A program made the position numbers and the translations under genes. The notes beneath the pieces are model-generated. The model made no database searches, had not been told where the DNA came from, and worked only from the letters and a program-made list of their open reading frames with translations. Of a stretch of 64,000 nt of DNA, positions 44,560 to 55,597 are shown one piece after another; position 1 is the first letter of the stretch; each line of letters starts with the position of its first letter. This DNA is from Paramarasmius palmivorus (Eukaryota > Basidiomycota > Agaricomycetes > Agaricales > Marasmiaceae): NCBI GenBank assembly GCA_037176845.1, contig JAYKXP010000093.1:1-64000 (forward strand). Reading direction: 5' to 3'.

Positions 44560-45786
44560 TGGTTGCGATACATGAACGTTATCGATTAACAAACATGTTA
44601 CGGACTTTATATTAGCGCATTGGACATCATTTTTCTGGAAATTGATCTTGTCTTATGAGATTATGATAGTTTGCGGCTGCCAGCCGGGGCAACAGGGTTG
44701 AAGTGAAGTTTATGGAACGCATGCAGGTAACGTTACTGACATGATGCATGTGCGTAACGTGTCAGTAACGGGCGTTACGGACATTACAAAGTACTGAATG
44801 GGAGTCATGGTGTAATCATCCGAGAATTGATTTGTGGACGTCCAGAGGAGCATAAAACTTATTCAGAACATCTATAGAGCTCTCCAATGTACTGTACCCT
44901 CACTCCCCGCTTGCGGTGAAGAGAAAAAGATGACACTCAATCAAGTCATTAAGCGCTGAACTAGCGCTGACTTGCCAGTAACATGCGCGTAACAGTGAGT
45001 AACATGTAAGTCAAAAGACCCTCAAAGAGTTTTCATGACCTCAAAATGCTTTACTAACACTGCAGGACCCATATAGGTCACCTAAGGAGTTTGAATTAGA
45101 CAAATTATTGCCTTTTGCAGCAAACTCGGCTCTGACTTTCTCGGTCATGCTCAATAGACAACGCTATATGCTCTATTGTGCAGCCATTCACTGAAATAAG
45201 TCAAAGATACGTTTTACAACAGCGGCTGATATAAACTCCCACACTAGTGATTTGGACTTACAGGTCGCGGGAAACATTTAACACGTTACCTTCGGTGTGG
45301 GTGGATTGTGACTGGAGCAAGAGCACCCCTCAAATATGCATTTCCACATGAAACGTATCGGAATACCGGAAACCTCATCCAACCCCGCTATGCTCTCAAT
45401 AGATCCTCATACCGTAGTGCTGCATTCTTTCTGTCTTCCACGCAGTTGGTACCTCCGCTTCCAGGGGGGTAGTGGTTGGGACAGAGTACGGGAGGAAGTG
45501 GGCATGTGGGTACCATGAGTGCAGGTGCTATACTGTAGGACATGAACATATTCAACGGACATTTAGAGAATAGGCACGAAGACTATTTTTAGTATATATC
45601 TTCGTCTACGCTGCAGATGTAACCTGTCACCGCCCATCAAGCCCGCTCTCTGACTAATTACAAGCGATGTCCTGAATACCCAACGACTCGAAAGACTCAC
45701 AAATGTCTCAAGCATGACTAAATAATCTTTGTGGAGCAACAATGTTCGTACATTCTAAGCAATCTAGGATTGTCCTCTTCTGGTGC
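44560..45786. other. Intergenic with clustered GTAACG/CGTTAC sites
   Basis: About 1.2 kb without a supported gene, where two genes converge. Motifs of the type GTAACG, CGTAAC and AGTAAC occur repeatedly in both orientations at about 44725-44785 and again at 44970-45010, which gives local palindromic character. Could be the edge of an old mobile element. Confidence 0.35.
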
Positions 45787-46763
45787 TTATGCTCTATATT
45801 CAGTCTCATACTCGGGTAGGGTCTCAGTACGATTACGAACACTGCTTGTCTCCTCGTACTCTGCAGGCAAGGGAGAAAGAGGTCTCCACCCGCTGTCTTG
45901 ATGTCTCCGAATTCTTGGCTGCCTATACTGACGAGAACTGTTTCGTTCATCTGTAGCACGCTCGCCAAGTTGGACTTGTACTTCAGCCCCTTGATAATCT
46001 TGGCCCCGCCACTTGGACCGACCAAAGTATCGAGGAACTCGACGGGCGATAGCAAGATACGGAAATGGTGTTATCGCTGCTTCTTCGGTCTCTCGGGGGT
46101 TTTCCGCATCCGTACTCGCTATTGTTTTTGGCCCTAGTTTTCGTCGCAAATGAAATCGATAGAGGTAGATTGCCGTTATGATGCATAGAGCAAGAAGAAC
46201 GGAGACTATCGACGATACGATGATTTGTGTGTTGGATTCGTTTGAGGGGCTAGATGAAGCAGCATAAGGTTGATGAACGATGATCAAATGTTAGTCTGTC
46301 CACACCTGATTCCGGAAGAGCACGATCCTGATCTGCTACATGAGTCTTGGATTAAAGTCGTGGTAGTGGGCAGCAATAATGTCACGGTTCGAACCTCTAA
46401 AGTACATCAATCGTTCCAAGCATTCCATTTCAGTGAAGTAAGTACATACCTGGTTCTGTTAAGGTGAAATTCACGCCGAGAAAAGTAGTCACCTGGTCCG
46501 TACTCATGAACAGGGATGAGGACATTTGAGAACCTAGTCATCAAGAATATAACTGGAGCTATATAAGGTTCCAGTACATTGACATCAAGCACCTGATGTA
46601 TCAACCCGTAAAGCATGGTCAGCTCAGTGTTCATCTCCAGTGATGGTGCCAATTCAAATGATGTACTAGGGACAACAGTCACAGTAATTTCTTTGGTTGA
46701 TCCCCTTGAGTCCTGTGATTCTATTATGGTATATCTACGAATGATATGAGAACGTCTGTTCAT
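45787..46763 (-). CDS. Class A-like single-pass membrane protein with LPEY end
   Basis: The last exon (45787-46287) encodes a short Ser-rich stalk, a helix (IIVSSIVSVLLALCIITAIY), YRFHLRRK, ITPFPYL, a long basic/polar stretch and RIRRHQDSGWRPLSPLP. It ends TETLPEYETEYRA. The usual PPxY is replaced by LPEY, a variant also known to bind some WW domains, and the C-terminus is longer. A preceding ectodomain exon at about 46455-46763 ends FHLNRT at a GGTATGT donor, as in other members. Its interior (VVPSTSFELAP, MNTELTMLYG, VLIPVHEYGPGDYF) does not match the common beta-domain signature. The first exon is unresolved. Confidence 0.6.
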
Positions 46764-46806
46764 CAGAGTTCAGCGGGTTTGACTTGGTTTGGAACGCAAA
46801 TGATCT

Positions 46807-47571
46807 TCAAACGGCATTCTCGTACTCTGGTGGTATATCGATCACATAACTATCAGAACCGTCCGAAGGTGAGGGTGGTTCTCGGGATGCCCGGGTCCTC
46901 GTCCCCCAAACTGGGACCCTGGTGCCAGCCAACGAAGGGCTATCTCCCACATCATGCGGACTAACTCGAACGCTCTCTCTCTCCATTTCATCCTCTGTTT
47001 CCCCCTGTTTGGGAGAGTAACGGCTTTGCTTCTCCTTGAATGGCACAGTGGTTGGGTACGGCGTGATTGGGGTTATCTTGTCGACGCTTACTTGGTTCTT
47101 CCGTCGGTGTGCACGTCTTCGGCATAGGACGAGAGTCGTGATCACAGCACATGCAACGAATATCACTGGTCCGACGATTGCACCTACTAGAGCAGAGTGT
47201 TTGAGAGTGCCAACACTGGCAGCTCCAGTAGCCACGGGTGAGCTGGAGTGTAATGTGTTAGACTGGGAAATGATTCCAGGGCCTCGGAACTTCACTTTGA
47301 CTCTTTAATAACATCACTAGTTGGCGAATTCCTAGTCGTGCTGATCCGGAAGTCTGGAACGCCAGTTGCGCCGCCGGCTGGTGCAGATGTGTCAAACACA
47401 AAGGTCCCTGGTAGTTCCGCTACAGTTGTTATTCCGCTTATTCCAGCGCCAGACGGAACTGCATCTGGGTCAAATTGTCTAGGACGCAGTAGTGAACCTG
47501 TCAAGTAATATGAGCTTCTATGTGAGGCTGCTGAGTGTCAACTTACCATTTTCGTTGTTTGCCTGTTTCAT
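46807..47571 (-). CDS. Class A membrane protein without signal peptide, PPEY tail (left arm of inverted duplication)
   Basis: Proposed exon 1 (47547-47571) starts at ATG 47571: MKQANNENG with a GTAAGT donor. Exon 2 (about 47312-47496) encodes SLLRPRQFDPDAVPSGAG. The last exon encodes SSPVATGAASVGTLKHS, a helix (ALVGAIVGPVIFVACAVITT), LVLCRRRAHRRK and ITPYPTTVP, and ends DIPPEYENAV. The normal R-R-H-x-DSGWRP is replaced by WGTRTRASREPPSPSDG, so one conserved tail motif is lost while PPEY remains. No signal peptide and no beta domain are visible. Either a signal-anchor topology applies or the true 5' exon is missing. It is the partner of the gene at 49.9-50.6 kb. Confidence 0.55.
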
Positions 47572-47701
47572 AGTAGCGCTTGTACCTAAACTCAGGGTCC
47601 ATGACTTATCTGTCCTCCTAAGGAAAACTTGACATTACCTCCTTGTCCTGAACAGCCAGAGACTCTCCTGAAAGTAGTTGATGTAGATATGTGCGAGCAA
47701 A

Positions 47702-47713
47702 GATCTTTTATGC
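47702..47713 (-). promoter_or_regulatory. TATA-like box, left arm
   Basis: CATAAAAGATC on the minus strand, about 130 nt before ATG 47571, conserved at the same distance in the right arm. Confidence 0.45.
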
Positions 47714-47859
47714 TTGCTCATTGCTCGGCAGGTTCATCACTGCTTCTGTGGGAAGAGAATTAACTCACTGCAATGAATGGCATTCCCAGGATCATATCAG
47801 AGGTCCAAGTATCACGATCAATGGGATGAATTACAGGTGTATCAGCATCACATCCGATG

Positions 47860-48530
47860 ACTTGAAGCTGATTCTCATACCCCATCGTCAGATTACTTCT
47901 CCCGCTCCCGAACTCGCGATCAGAGGTTTCTATCCGCTATCTTGGTGCTTCCGGATGCCACGCTAACTCTTTCTTTGGATCACAGGTTTGGTGGCAAATG
48001 GAATCGGGGGAGGTGATGATGGATTGTGTGATGCTGTCGTTCCTCATAGAAGGGAGGGGTGCTAGTGGTCTCATACAAGTTTCTCGTTACGATTACGAGT
48101 TGGTATCACCATTGCTAGCTTTGGGCGGACTTGGACAGAGATCATGTGTGAGACAATAGTCCCGTCGATAAATGGACAATATGGTGATGCAAGCGAGGAT
48201 GAGGAAAATGGATCCGATCGCGGAGCCGATAATTATGGGCCTCTTGGAAGTTTTGATGGTGCTAGTTCCAGGAATCGGAGTCCTGTGAAATGTAGACCAA
48301 GGGGAGGTTCTGACTGAGCGCGGGGGCTGTATCGTTGGTCTGACTAGTTGAGCATTTGTGGTTGACAAGCTCGCTGACCAGCGAGGAGTCAACGACTTGA
48401 ATCTATGCGTGTGAATAGTCGAGATTCGACGAGAACTTGAGCCAGCTCCAGCTGGGGTAGGCGCAGGAGTTGGGATAGGCTGAGAATAGGTAGTTGTCAC
48501 ATTTCGATTGTCTGTTCCCCAGTATGATTA
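47860..48530 (-). pseudogene. Class A relic, paralogue of the 54.3-kb gene
   Basis: The 5' piece (48093-48500) keeps a Ser/Thr/Pro stalk, a helix (IIIGSAIGSIFLILACITIL) and a shortened tail that stops after ASNGDTNS. Beyond this stop, sequence down to about 47870 is still clearly alignable with the tail of the 54.3-kb gene. In the DSGWRP motif, TGG (Trp) has become TAG. The PPEYENA codons are largely deleted, leaving only a GYENQ-like remnant. So stop codons, deletion and loss of both tail motifs are all visible. The upstream first exon is not identified. Confidence 0.7.
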
Positions 48531-48764
48531 CCCTCGATGCGAGTGAACTTGGAGCTAGATGTTATTCACCTTTGGGAAGCTCTTGTGATATTTACCATCC
48601 ATGGCAGATGTAATTACTTACCTATAGAAGGAGATGTGTTTCGACGAGGTACAGTAAAGGCAGGCTGCGGGTCGGGGGTTAGGGGTTAGTGTAAAACCAA
48701 GATCATGAAAGTTTTATGGTCTTGGTTATATGATAAAACACAACGAATGGTACATTTGATGCAG

Positions 48765-49030
48765 CGTGGAAACGTTGTTGATATCATGGTGTAGAGGGCT
48801 ACCCACATCGAAGCTCTTTTTTAGATCTCAGGAGTCAGGACACCAGCGACGTGAGCAGATGTTCGCAGCCAAAACATTAAGTAACCCTATTCTTTTGGTT
48901 ACTACGCCGGTCACTAACGTGACGCTATTACGGATTCTCTCTTCCAACTTGCTTCCAACCTTTGACATCCTTCGGTGCCTTTCCTTTCTTCACTCCCCCG
49001 CTCTCTCAAGAGGCTAGTTGACTGGAGCTG
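48765..49030 (+). repeat. Dispersed ~300-bp block, copy 1
   Basis: One of five related blocks that start near AACGTTGTTGATATCAT and end near TCTCAAGAGGCTAGT. The others are at about 49265-49560, 50758-51075, 55598-55950 and 61683-62060. Shared landmarks: an allied AACC-T-AACCCTATT string, CTAACGTGACGCT, and TTTCTTCGCTCCCC. All lie in gene-free DNA between family members and in the same + orientation. No coding capacity. Confidence 0.6.
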
Positions 49031-49264
49031 TCAATCCTCCAACTCTAACATGTGTATGTGGTAGCAGCTCAAGCACGTGAATGGCACCCAAGTCTTAGTT
49101 TGTGAATTGTGAGTTGAAGTAGAAAGCAAGCGAGTCTCCTAAACGACGACGCACGAAGCGGATTTATGATGTTGGGCGTGTGAGCAATTTGATCATCGAA
49201 ATTTCGGTCGGAACTGACGTACACCTGATAAGAGGTAATACCAAGATCACAAAGCACAGTGAAT

Positions 49265-49560
49265 GGTAAATTTTGAAGCGGATAGCTCCTTGAAAACGTT
49301 GTTGATATCATCGTAAAGAGGGCTGCCCACACCAAAGCTCTTTTGTTAGATCTCACGTAGTGTCAAGCTATGCATCGGAAAACAAAGTCAGTCATCAGAT
49401 GGACGTTCGGAAGCCAAGCGCGGTCGAACCTCAGCCCTATTCTTTTGGTCACTCGAGGGAATAGTCACTGACATGACACTGTCACACGTTCTGCCTTTCC
49501 TTTCTTCGCTCCCCCCACTCTCAGTCAAATCGAGCTGCCAGGACATCTGCCGCGAGTCGA
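49265..49560 (+). repeat. Dispersed ~300-bp block, copy 2
   Basis: See the entry at 48765. This copy has AACCTCAGCCCTATTC at about 49427 and GACACTGTCACACG near 49476. Confidence 0.55.
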
Positions 49561-49773
49561 AATGTAGGTGCGTCAATCAACGGATCGGTACGAGAATCGG
49601 CATCAAGCCAACGAATGCGATGCTGATATAACTGCAATTCATCCCGCTGGCAACTTGTTGATCATGATACTTGGACCTCCAATATCATGATGATCCCTTG
49701 AAATGCCATTCACTGAAGTGAGTGAATCCTGTTTCTACGGAACCAGTGATGGGTTTACCGAGCAATGAGCGAG

Positions 49774-49784
49774 CATAAAAGATC
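49774..49784 (+). promoter_or_regulatory. TATA-like box, right arm
   Basis: CATAAAAGATC, about 140 nt before ATG 49918, is the counterpart of 47702-47713. Confidence 0.45.
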
Positions 49785-49917
49785 TTTGGTCGCACATAGC
49801 TACATCAATTACTTTCAGGAGACTCTCCGGCTGTTCAGGACAAGGAGGTAAAATCAAGTTTGTCTCAGGGGGATAGTTAAGTCATGGACACTGAATTTAG
49901 GGACGAGTGCTACTAGT

Positions 49918-50617
49918 ATGAAACGGACACACAATGAAAATGGCGAGTCAACACTCAGCAGCCTGCCATACGAAAAGATACCCAAGCTCATATTATTTGA
50001 CAGGTTCACTACTGCGCCCTAGACAAATTGACCCAGATGCGGTTCCGTCTGGCGCCGGAATAAGCGGAATAAAAACTGTAGGAGAGGCTACGGGGACCCT
50101 TGTGTTTGACACATCTGCAATGGCCAGCAGTACTGGTGGTCCAGATTTTCGGATCAGTACTACTCATGTTGTGACAGAGTCGAGGTGAAGTTGCATGGCC
50201 CTGAAATTATTTCCCAATCTGACATTACGATCCAGCGCGCCCGTGGCTACAGAACCTGCCAGTGTTGGCACTCTCAAACACTCTGCTCTAGTAGGTGCAA
50301 TCGTCGGACCAGTGCTGTTCGTTGCATTTGCTATGATCACGACCCTCGTCCTATGCCGAAGACGTGCAAACCAGCGGAAAACTCAAACGATTATCCAAGA
50401 AGTAAGCGCGATCGCGCCGTACCCAACTACTATGCCAATGGAGACAGAGATCGCTCGGATTAACCCGCATAGTGAGCTAGATACATTACAGCAGCCGGAG
50501 AGGGATCGCCGTGTGAGGCGCCACAAGGATAGTGGCTGGAGGCCAGCACCTCCACTGTCAGATGCGGGGGGGTCAAGTGTTCTTGATATTCCACCCGAGT
50601 ACGATGCTGCTGTATGA
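49918..50617 (+). CDS. Class A membrane protein without signal peptide, PPEY tail; GC-AG intron
   Basis: Exon 1 49918-49942 (MKRTHNENG). The intron starts GCGAGT and ends TTGACAG. Exon 2 50004-50184 encodes SLLRPRQIDPDAVPSGAG. A GTGAAG intron follows, and exon 3 50236-50617 encodes APVATEPASVGTLKHS, a helix (ALVGAIVGPVLFVAFAMITT), LVLCRRRANQRK, IAPYPTT and RRVRRHKDSGWRP, ending DIPPEYDAAV. The left-arm copy has GTAAGT where this one has GCGAGT, so the first intron must use a GC donor or is damaged. All other junctions stay in frame. As in the left arm, no signal peptide or beta domain is visible, yet the DSGWRP motif is intact here. Confidence 0.65.
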
Positions 50618-52369
50618 TATTTCCAGCGTCCGGGACGGCTGAAAACATCAGATCATAGGAGCAATAGTGAGCTGTAGTGACGGTGTTGCGTCTCCGGGCT
50701 AGACATACTTAGACTCGGCAAGGACTTCGATGTGAAAAGAATGTTATATGTAGACGGCTGATAGCTCCCTGGGAACGTTCCTGATATCATGATGTAGAGG
50801 ATTACACACATTGAGGTTCTTTTATCGGTGTAAACGTGCCCGTGGGAAACGATACGGCGTGACGCTGGTGATGCGATGATGGACGTCGCCAAAACGTACC
50901 CAAACCTTAACCCTATTATGTACAACTCGATTTACACTAACGTGACGCTGTTACACGTTCTCTCTTCAGTGCCTTCGTTGTCTTTTCTTCGCTTCCCCTG
51001 CTCTCTCAAAAGGCTAGTCAACTGGAGCTGCCGATCCATCAGGGGTAGTAGCTCTCAAGCAAGAGACTGGCATCGAGTTCATGGTGTGAGCGTTTTTTTG
51101 TTCTCAGGTTCTCCATCTCATCTTCATCCCTTTGTGGCCTTTTGCCTCGCTCAGACGCCTTTACTACCCAAGGAAGCTGTCAAAAGGTTTTATTAAGGGT
51201 ATCTGGTACGTTGGAGTAGTGGTGTCTTCATTTCCCTCTGACTCATCTCGTTGTAGGCCTGCATGCATTGTCAATCAGAGCTCGGAGGACTACCTCATGC
51301 TGGATAACGGGTGCAGGTACGAAGCAATTCCCATATGATACGTCCTCATTCTCACTTATCCTCCTCTAGATCTTGACGCTATCAGCCTTCAACGACGGCG
51401 TCAAAAGCACGAACTCACCTCACCCATCCTTGAAGACTACTCCTACCCCTCAAACATCCATTTCCCCAATCATGAAACCTATCAGAACCACCGGCAAATC
51501 CCACTCTTCCTTGCTATACCCAACTTGTACCTATATCGAAGTGCAGCATTACCCCGACGTCGACATCTTGCTGTCTTGCTCGTAGTCGGTCCCTCCGCGT
51601 CCGGTTCGAGATGCGGCGGGGGATATGCGAGGGAAAGGGTGTGTAGGTGTCATGTGTATAGGTGGTACGACAGGTTTGCGGACGCAGGGCAGGCGGGTGG
51701 AGAGAACCATGGGAAGGTGTAAAGGGCACGATTTAGGGAATACGAATATATCCGATGGGGGTTCCCCGTTCATACTACAGATACAGCACGCGGAGATCGA
51801 TCATCCTCCGACAAAGGACGCTCATGTTGTCGCTCCCCATCGATCCCTTTCTCGTCTTTGTATACGGAAATTGTGCAGCATACTATCTGCTCCGGTGGCT
51901 CTCATTGCGACAATCATTTCCAGAGATGCTATATATACATAGGGTGCTTCGATCCTTCCGACGGGTTTCCATCGTTACTGATTTCATAATCACATCTTGC
52001 CGAGCTTTCGAGATGATCATTATGCTGTGGCGTTGTTCTCATCATACTAGACACCTTAATCACCGTGCTTCGTTCATTCCTCACAACACCTCTTCTTCAT
52101 CAAGATGCACCAGCTTGTATCAGTACTTGGTATTCGAGTTGTAACGAGGCTGCGTCCTGGGTTAACAGCGGTATCCCGAGGACTAGGAGCCATACGCGCT
52201 GAGTGATCCTTGTCATGGGCATGATCATCTTGATTGATTGATATCATATTGGAAGATGCGGGTTCTTGAGAAGATGATCAAGAAGAAGTGTTACTATCTT
52301 CGTTCTTGTGACCTTAAGGGCAGTCAATCTTTACAACCCTTTCGCTAGACTCCCCTCGTTTCTTCAACT
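50618..52369 (+). repeat. Long repeated upstream region of the 52.4-kb gene
   Basis: Composite of three repeated blocks: the ~300-bp block (about 50758-51075), a distal block (about 51240-51770) with GATAACGGGTGCAGGTACGAAGC, and a proximal block (about 51770-52369). The distal block also occurs, in part in tandem, at 56150-56960 and 62260-63070. The proximal block also occurs at 63070-63793 (same strand) and inverted at 58560-59000 and 60862-61720, always directly upstream of a class A gene. No protein is conserved among copies. Confidence 0.6.
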
Positions 52370-53777
52370 ATGTTGAAACCAATAATGTGAGTTATCGGTC
52401 TCGCTGAAACAGTATTTGGCCTCTAACTCTGATGGATTCAGCGCTGGACTAGCATTTCTCTTGCGTACAAATGCACTGACAGTCATGGATGTGAATCCCA
52501 CAACTGTGTCTTTGGGCGGTGGTGCCATAATGCTCAACATTACCTGGCGGAAATGGGACGCTGGGGATTTCCAGTTTGCATTTGTGCTGAATCCTTCAGG
52601 GACTCGGTCTAACTTATTGCAAGCACCATCTCAAGTCGGATTAGATGTTGTGTCCAGGGTGACATTCGGTCCTCTCTCACCAGGGTGGGTGGTACAGTTT
52701 ACCTTATTATCATAATGTTGGACTTGCGTCATCGCCAGAACGTATGAATTAAATGCCATACAAACGCACTCGTGGGTCATATTCATCTATATCCACTATC
52801 CATGATTTGATCCGTTCATCGTAAAACCAGCGATCCAAACGGGATAGATATTGGTGGTAGATACACCTCTGCAATTACGGTCATAGCAGAAACTAGCGCC
52901 ATGCAAACAGCCTCAACAACCACCAGGTATGCCTTATACTGAGTGACTATTACAAACTGATTCTCTCATAGTAACACGGTTGATACGACTCCGAACACTC
53001 TGACAGAGCCTCAAACATCTGATCTCAGGGGGAGTTCAACTTCGAGCTTTGTCACGGTATTAGGTGGGGTCGGTACAGCTTTAATTTCAAGCAGTCAGAA
53101 CGACTCTCGAGCTCCCGGGTTCACAGGGAGCTCACATACTTCACGCTCTGTATCAAGCCCTGAAACCCACAGTAGTACGAGCAATACATCGTCTACTACT
53201 AGTAGTCGCGGTGACCCAACTAGCTCCCAAGCCAGGTACAAATCCTCTTCAAAGCTATTCCATTTTAGCGGTGACTAAAAAATCTCCAAGGGCCACGAGC
53301 GCCTTCAGTTCAGCATCTCAAAATGTTGGTCGCATTGCTGGTCCAGCAGCTGGAGTTGTCGTGCTGATTATCATTACTGTCGGATTTATGATTCTTCGAC
53401 GCAGAAGAAGGGTATCTCTCCGCTCCAAGGAATCGCGATCGGTTTCGCCTTATCCCAATATGACATCAGCCTCGAATGTGGCGGGAGGAAAACAGAGGAA
53501 TGTCAAATGCCTTGACCAACACGAGGACGTTGCCCGGATAGTTCCGGTGTCAGAAAACGCCAACCAAAAGCAGGTGTCTTTATTGATCATTCGGGACGAT
53601 GCCCTGGAAGATCAACAGGCAGGGCTACAAGCTACGGACATTGGTCATGGACCTTCGTTGAGAGCACGTCGAGTGTTATATCACGATGACAGTGGATGGC
53701 GACCTTCGACGCTACGGTCTGATGCAGGGAACACAAGTGTAGTAGAGATGCCACCTCGCTACGATGCCGCGGTATAA
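52370..53777 (+). CDS. Class A single-pass membrane protein, PPRY tail
   Basis: ATG at 52370 in a 17-nt exon (52370-52386). A 55-nt GTGAGT intron precedes exon 2 (52442-52684). The N-terminus MLKPIIAGLAFLLRTNA leads to the beta domain VMDVNPTTVSLGGGAIML, NITWRKWDAGDFQFAFVL, VTFGPLSPG, ending at GTGGGT. Stalk exons (about 52830-53300) are rich in Ser/Thr. The last exon encodes a helix (IAGPAAGVVVLIIITVGFMI), LRRRRR, VSPYPNMTSAS, a longer-than-usual polar linker and LYHDDSGWRP, and ends MPPRYDAAV. Closest relatives are the genes at 59.6 and 63.8 kb, which share signal peptide, ectodomain and upstream blocks. No lesion seen. Confidence 0.8.
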
Positions 53778-54314
53778 GTTGATATTCCTTGCCAGGGTGT
53801 TCAAAGATTGTACTTAGTGTCTTCACCGATACCGCGTATAGAGGTGGGAAACATGATATTAATATGCTGAGCTTCTTTGGGTCTGCCGCAGATAGACGCC
53901 AAGATAGCGCATAAGTACAAACGTTGAACTAGATAGGGATCACATCGTGCTTCTGACCCATGCTATCCCCACGTGCTATTCATTCAACAGGTCCTTGGTC
54001 CTATCTACCTCCACGATCACATGCCACCCTCGGAAAGTAGCACCATATCACAACTCTAAACGTACATGTTGCGCGCATACCCTGTCCTGATAACAGCCGA
54101 GCGATAGAAAATGTTTCTTTGGACATTGGAAACCACGCTTCCCTGCCGGAGTGATGAAATTCTTCGCATGAATCGACTCGATCACCGAATGTTCGGTATC
54201 ATGAGTGCGATGGCGTGGAAACTAAGAACTTTGGTTGAACCGATCAATAATCCGCTGCACATCGGAGTAGCGTATACCTCACCTTCAATATTATACCGCC
54301 TACAAACAAACCTC
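53778..54314. other. Convergent intergenic region
   Basis: Lies between the 3' ends of a + gene and a - gene. Nothing recognised. Confidence 0.4.
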
Positions 54315-55255
54315 CTACACCGCATTCTCGTACTCTGGCGGCATATCTACCATCGTCAAGTTACTTCCGCTTCCGGACTCTGATGATGGTGAGCTTACTC
54401 CCGAACTCGCGATTGGGGGTCTCCATCCGCTATCTTGGTGCCTCCGAATGCCACGCTGCCTCTGTCGTTGGATCACGGGTTTGGTGGCAAACGGAATCGG
54501 GGGAGGTGATGATGGATTGTGTGATGCTGTAGTTTCTGATGGAAGGGATGTCTCATCGGGGTGCTGGTGGTCTGGTTTAAGTTTCTCGTTACGATTACGG
54601 GTTGGTATCACCATTGCCAGCTTTGGACGCACTTGGACAGAAACCATGTATGGGACAATGGTTCTGCCTTCTTTCGCAGATGCTCTTCTGGTACGGCGTC
54701 GATAGATGCAATATACGGTAATAATGCAAATGAAGATAACGGATCCGAGGGTCGAGCCGATTATCAACGACTTGCTAGGAGTTTTGGAAGTATTGGAAGT
54801 ATTGGCCGTGCTAGTCGGGACAGTTAGAGTTCTGTAAAACGTGCATTGGTAGGAGCTACTGGTGGTAGGGTGCAAGTAACATACATTATTGACGGTATTT
54901 GCTGCATACTATTAAAATATTAACATTTACAATTCACTGAAATTGCATGGACTTGCCTCGTTGATTCACTATTCAGTACAGAGATTTGCTCGGTGGTAGC
55001 GGAGCCAGTGAAGACAGTCGAGTCACTAGGAGAAGGCAGGGTTGGAGGAGGCTGGTTTGGAGGAGGCCGGGTTGGAGGAGGCCGAGGAAGCGAGGTTGTA
55101 CGAGGCGGGTCGCTTCCTTGTTGCGCCGTGAGACTAAGATTAGTATATGTACAGAGATAAGATACCTTTCTGGGCGTTTAAATAGATAACACCCATCAGA
55201 AGTATATGTACTTGCCTGAATCGTTGTCGCTTTGACGCGGTAAGAGAGCGTTCAT
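54315..55255 (-). CDS. Class A membrane protein, PPEY tail, proline-rich stalk
   Basis: The last exon encodes a helix (LIIGSTLGSVIFICIITVYC) with YRRRTRRA, IVPYMVSVQ, a polar linker and RGIRRHQDSGWRP, and ends DMPPEYENAV. A stalk exon at about 54985-55130 encodes a proline-rich repeat (PPRTTSLPRPPPTRPPPNQP and more). The first ATG after the TATA-like box is at 55255 (MNALLPRQSDNDSG). It is followed by a GCAAGT site that could be a GC donor; phase to the stalk frame is not fully resolved. Like the genes at 47 and 50 kb it shows LLPRQ/LLRPRQ near the N-terminus and no beta domain, so these form one signal-peptide-less subgroup. Upstream in-frame hydrophobic codons lack an ATG. Confidence 0.6.
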
Positions 55256-55337
55256 ATCTGAACTCACGGCAAGAGAATAGATACTTGGGGTGAGAAATGA
55301 GATCAGAAGTTGCAGTAAGTCAGACAGTGGAAAGCTG

Positions 55338-55348
55338 GCTATATAAAT
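55338..55348 (-). promoter_or_regulatory. TATA-like box of the 54.3-kb gene
   Basis: TTTATATAGC on the minus strand, about 85-90 nt before ATG 55255. Confidence 0.4.
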
Positions 55349-55597
55349 GATGCATGAACCAGATATGCGGTGTAGTAGGGTGTGTGGGTAATGATCATCA
55401 AGATGTTGGTTGGGAAAGGTGGTATACCTGCTTGTAGAGGAAGGTAACCGCAGTCAGCAACTAGATATGGATGCAGTACCTGCAAGTCTTATTTCTTTGA
55501 AGCTGGAGATGATAGTAGGTAGCTGTTAGATAAATTCCGGCGAAACATAGACTTGGCAGGACCATAAAGCAGAATGAGTGGTATATTCAGACGGCAG

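Larger units (their letters stand above)
46807..50617. repeat. Large imperfect inverted duplication
   Basis: The left arm (about 46807-47840, minus gene) and right arm (about 49650-50617, plus gene) correspond in inverse order. Both contain the coding exons, the TATA-like GCATAAAAGATC and upstream strings such as GACTCTCCTGAAAG / CTTTCAGGAGACTC. They are separated by about 1.8 kb that holds a class A relic. The arms have diverged, most strongly in the last part of the tail. Confidence 0.65.
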
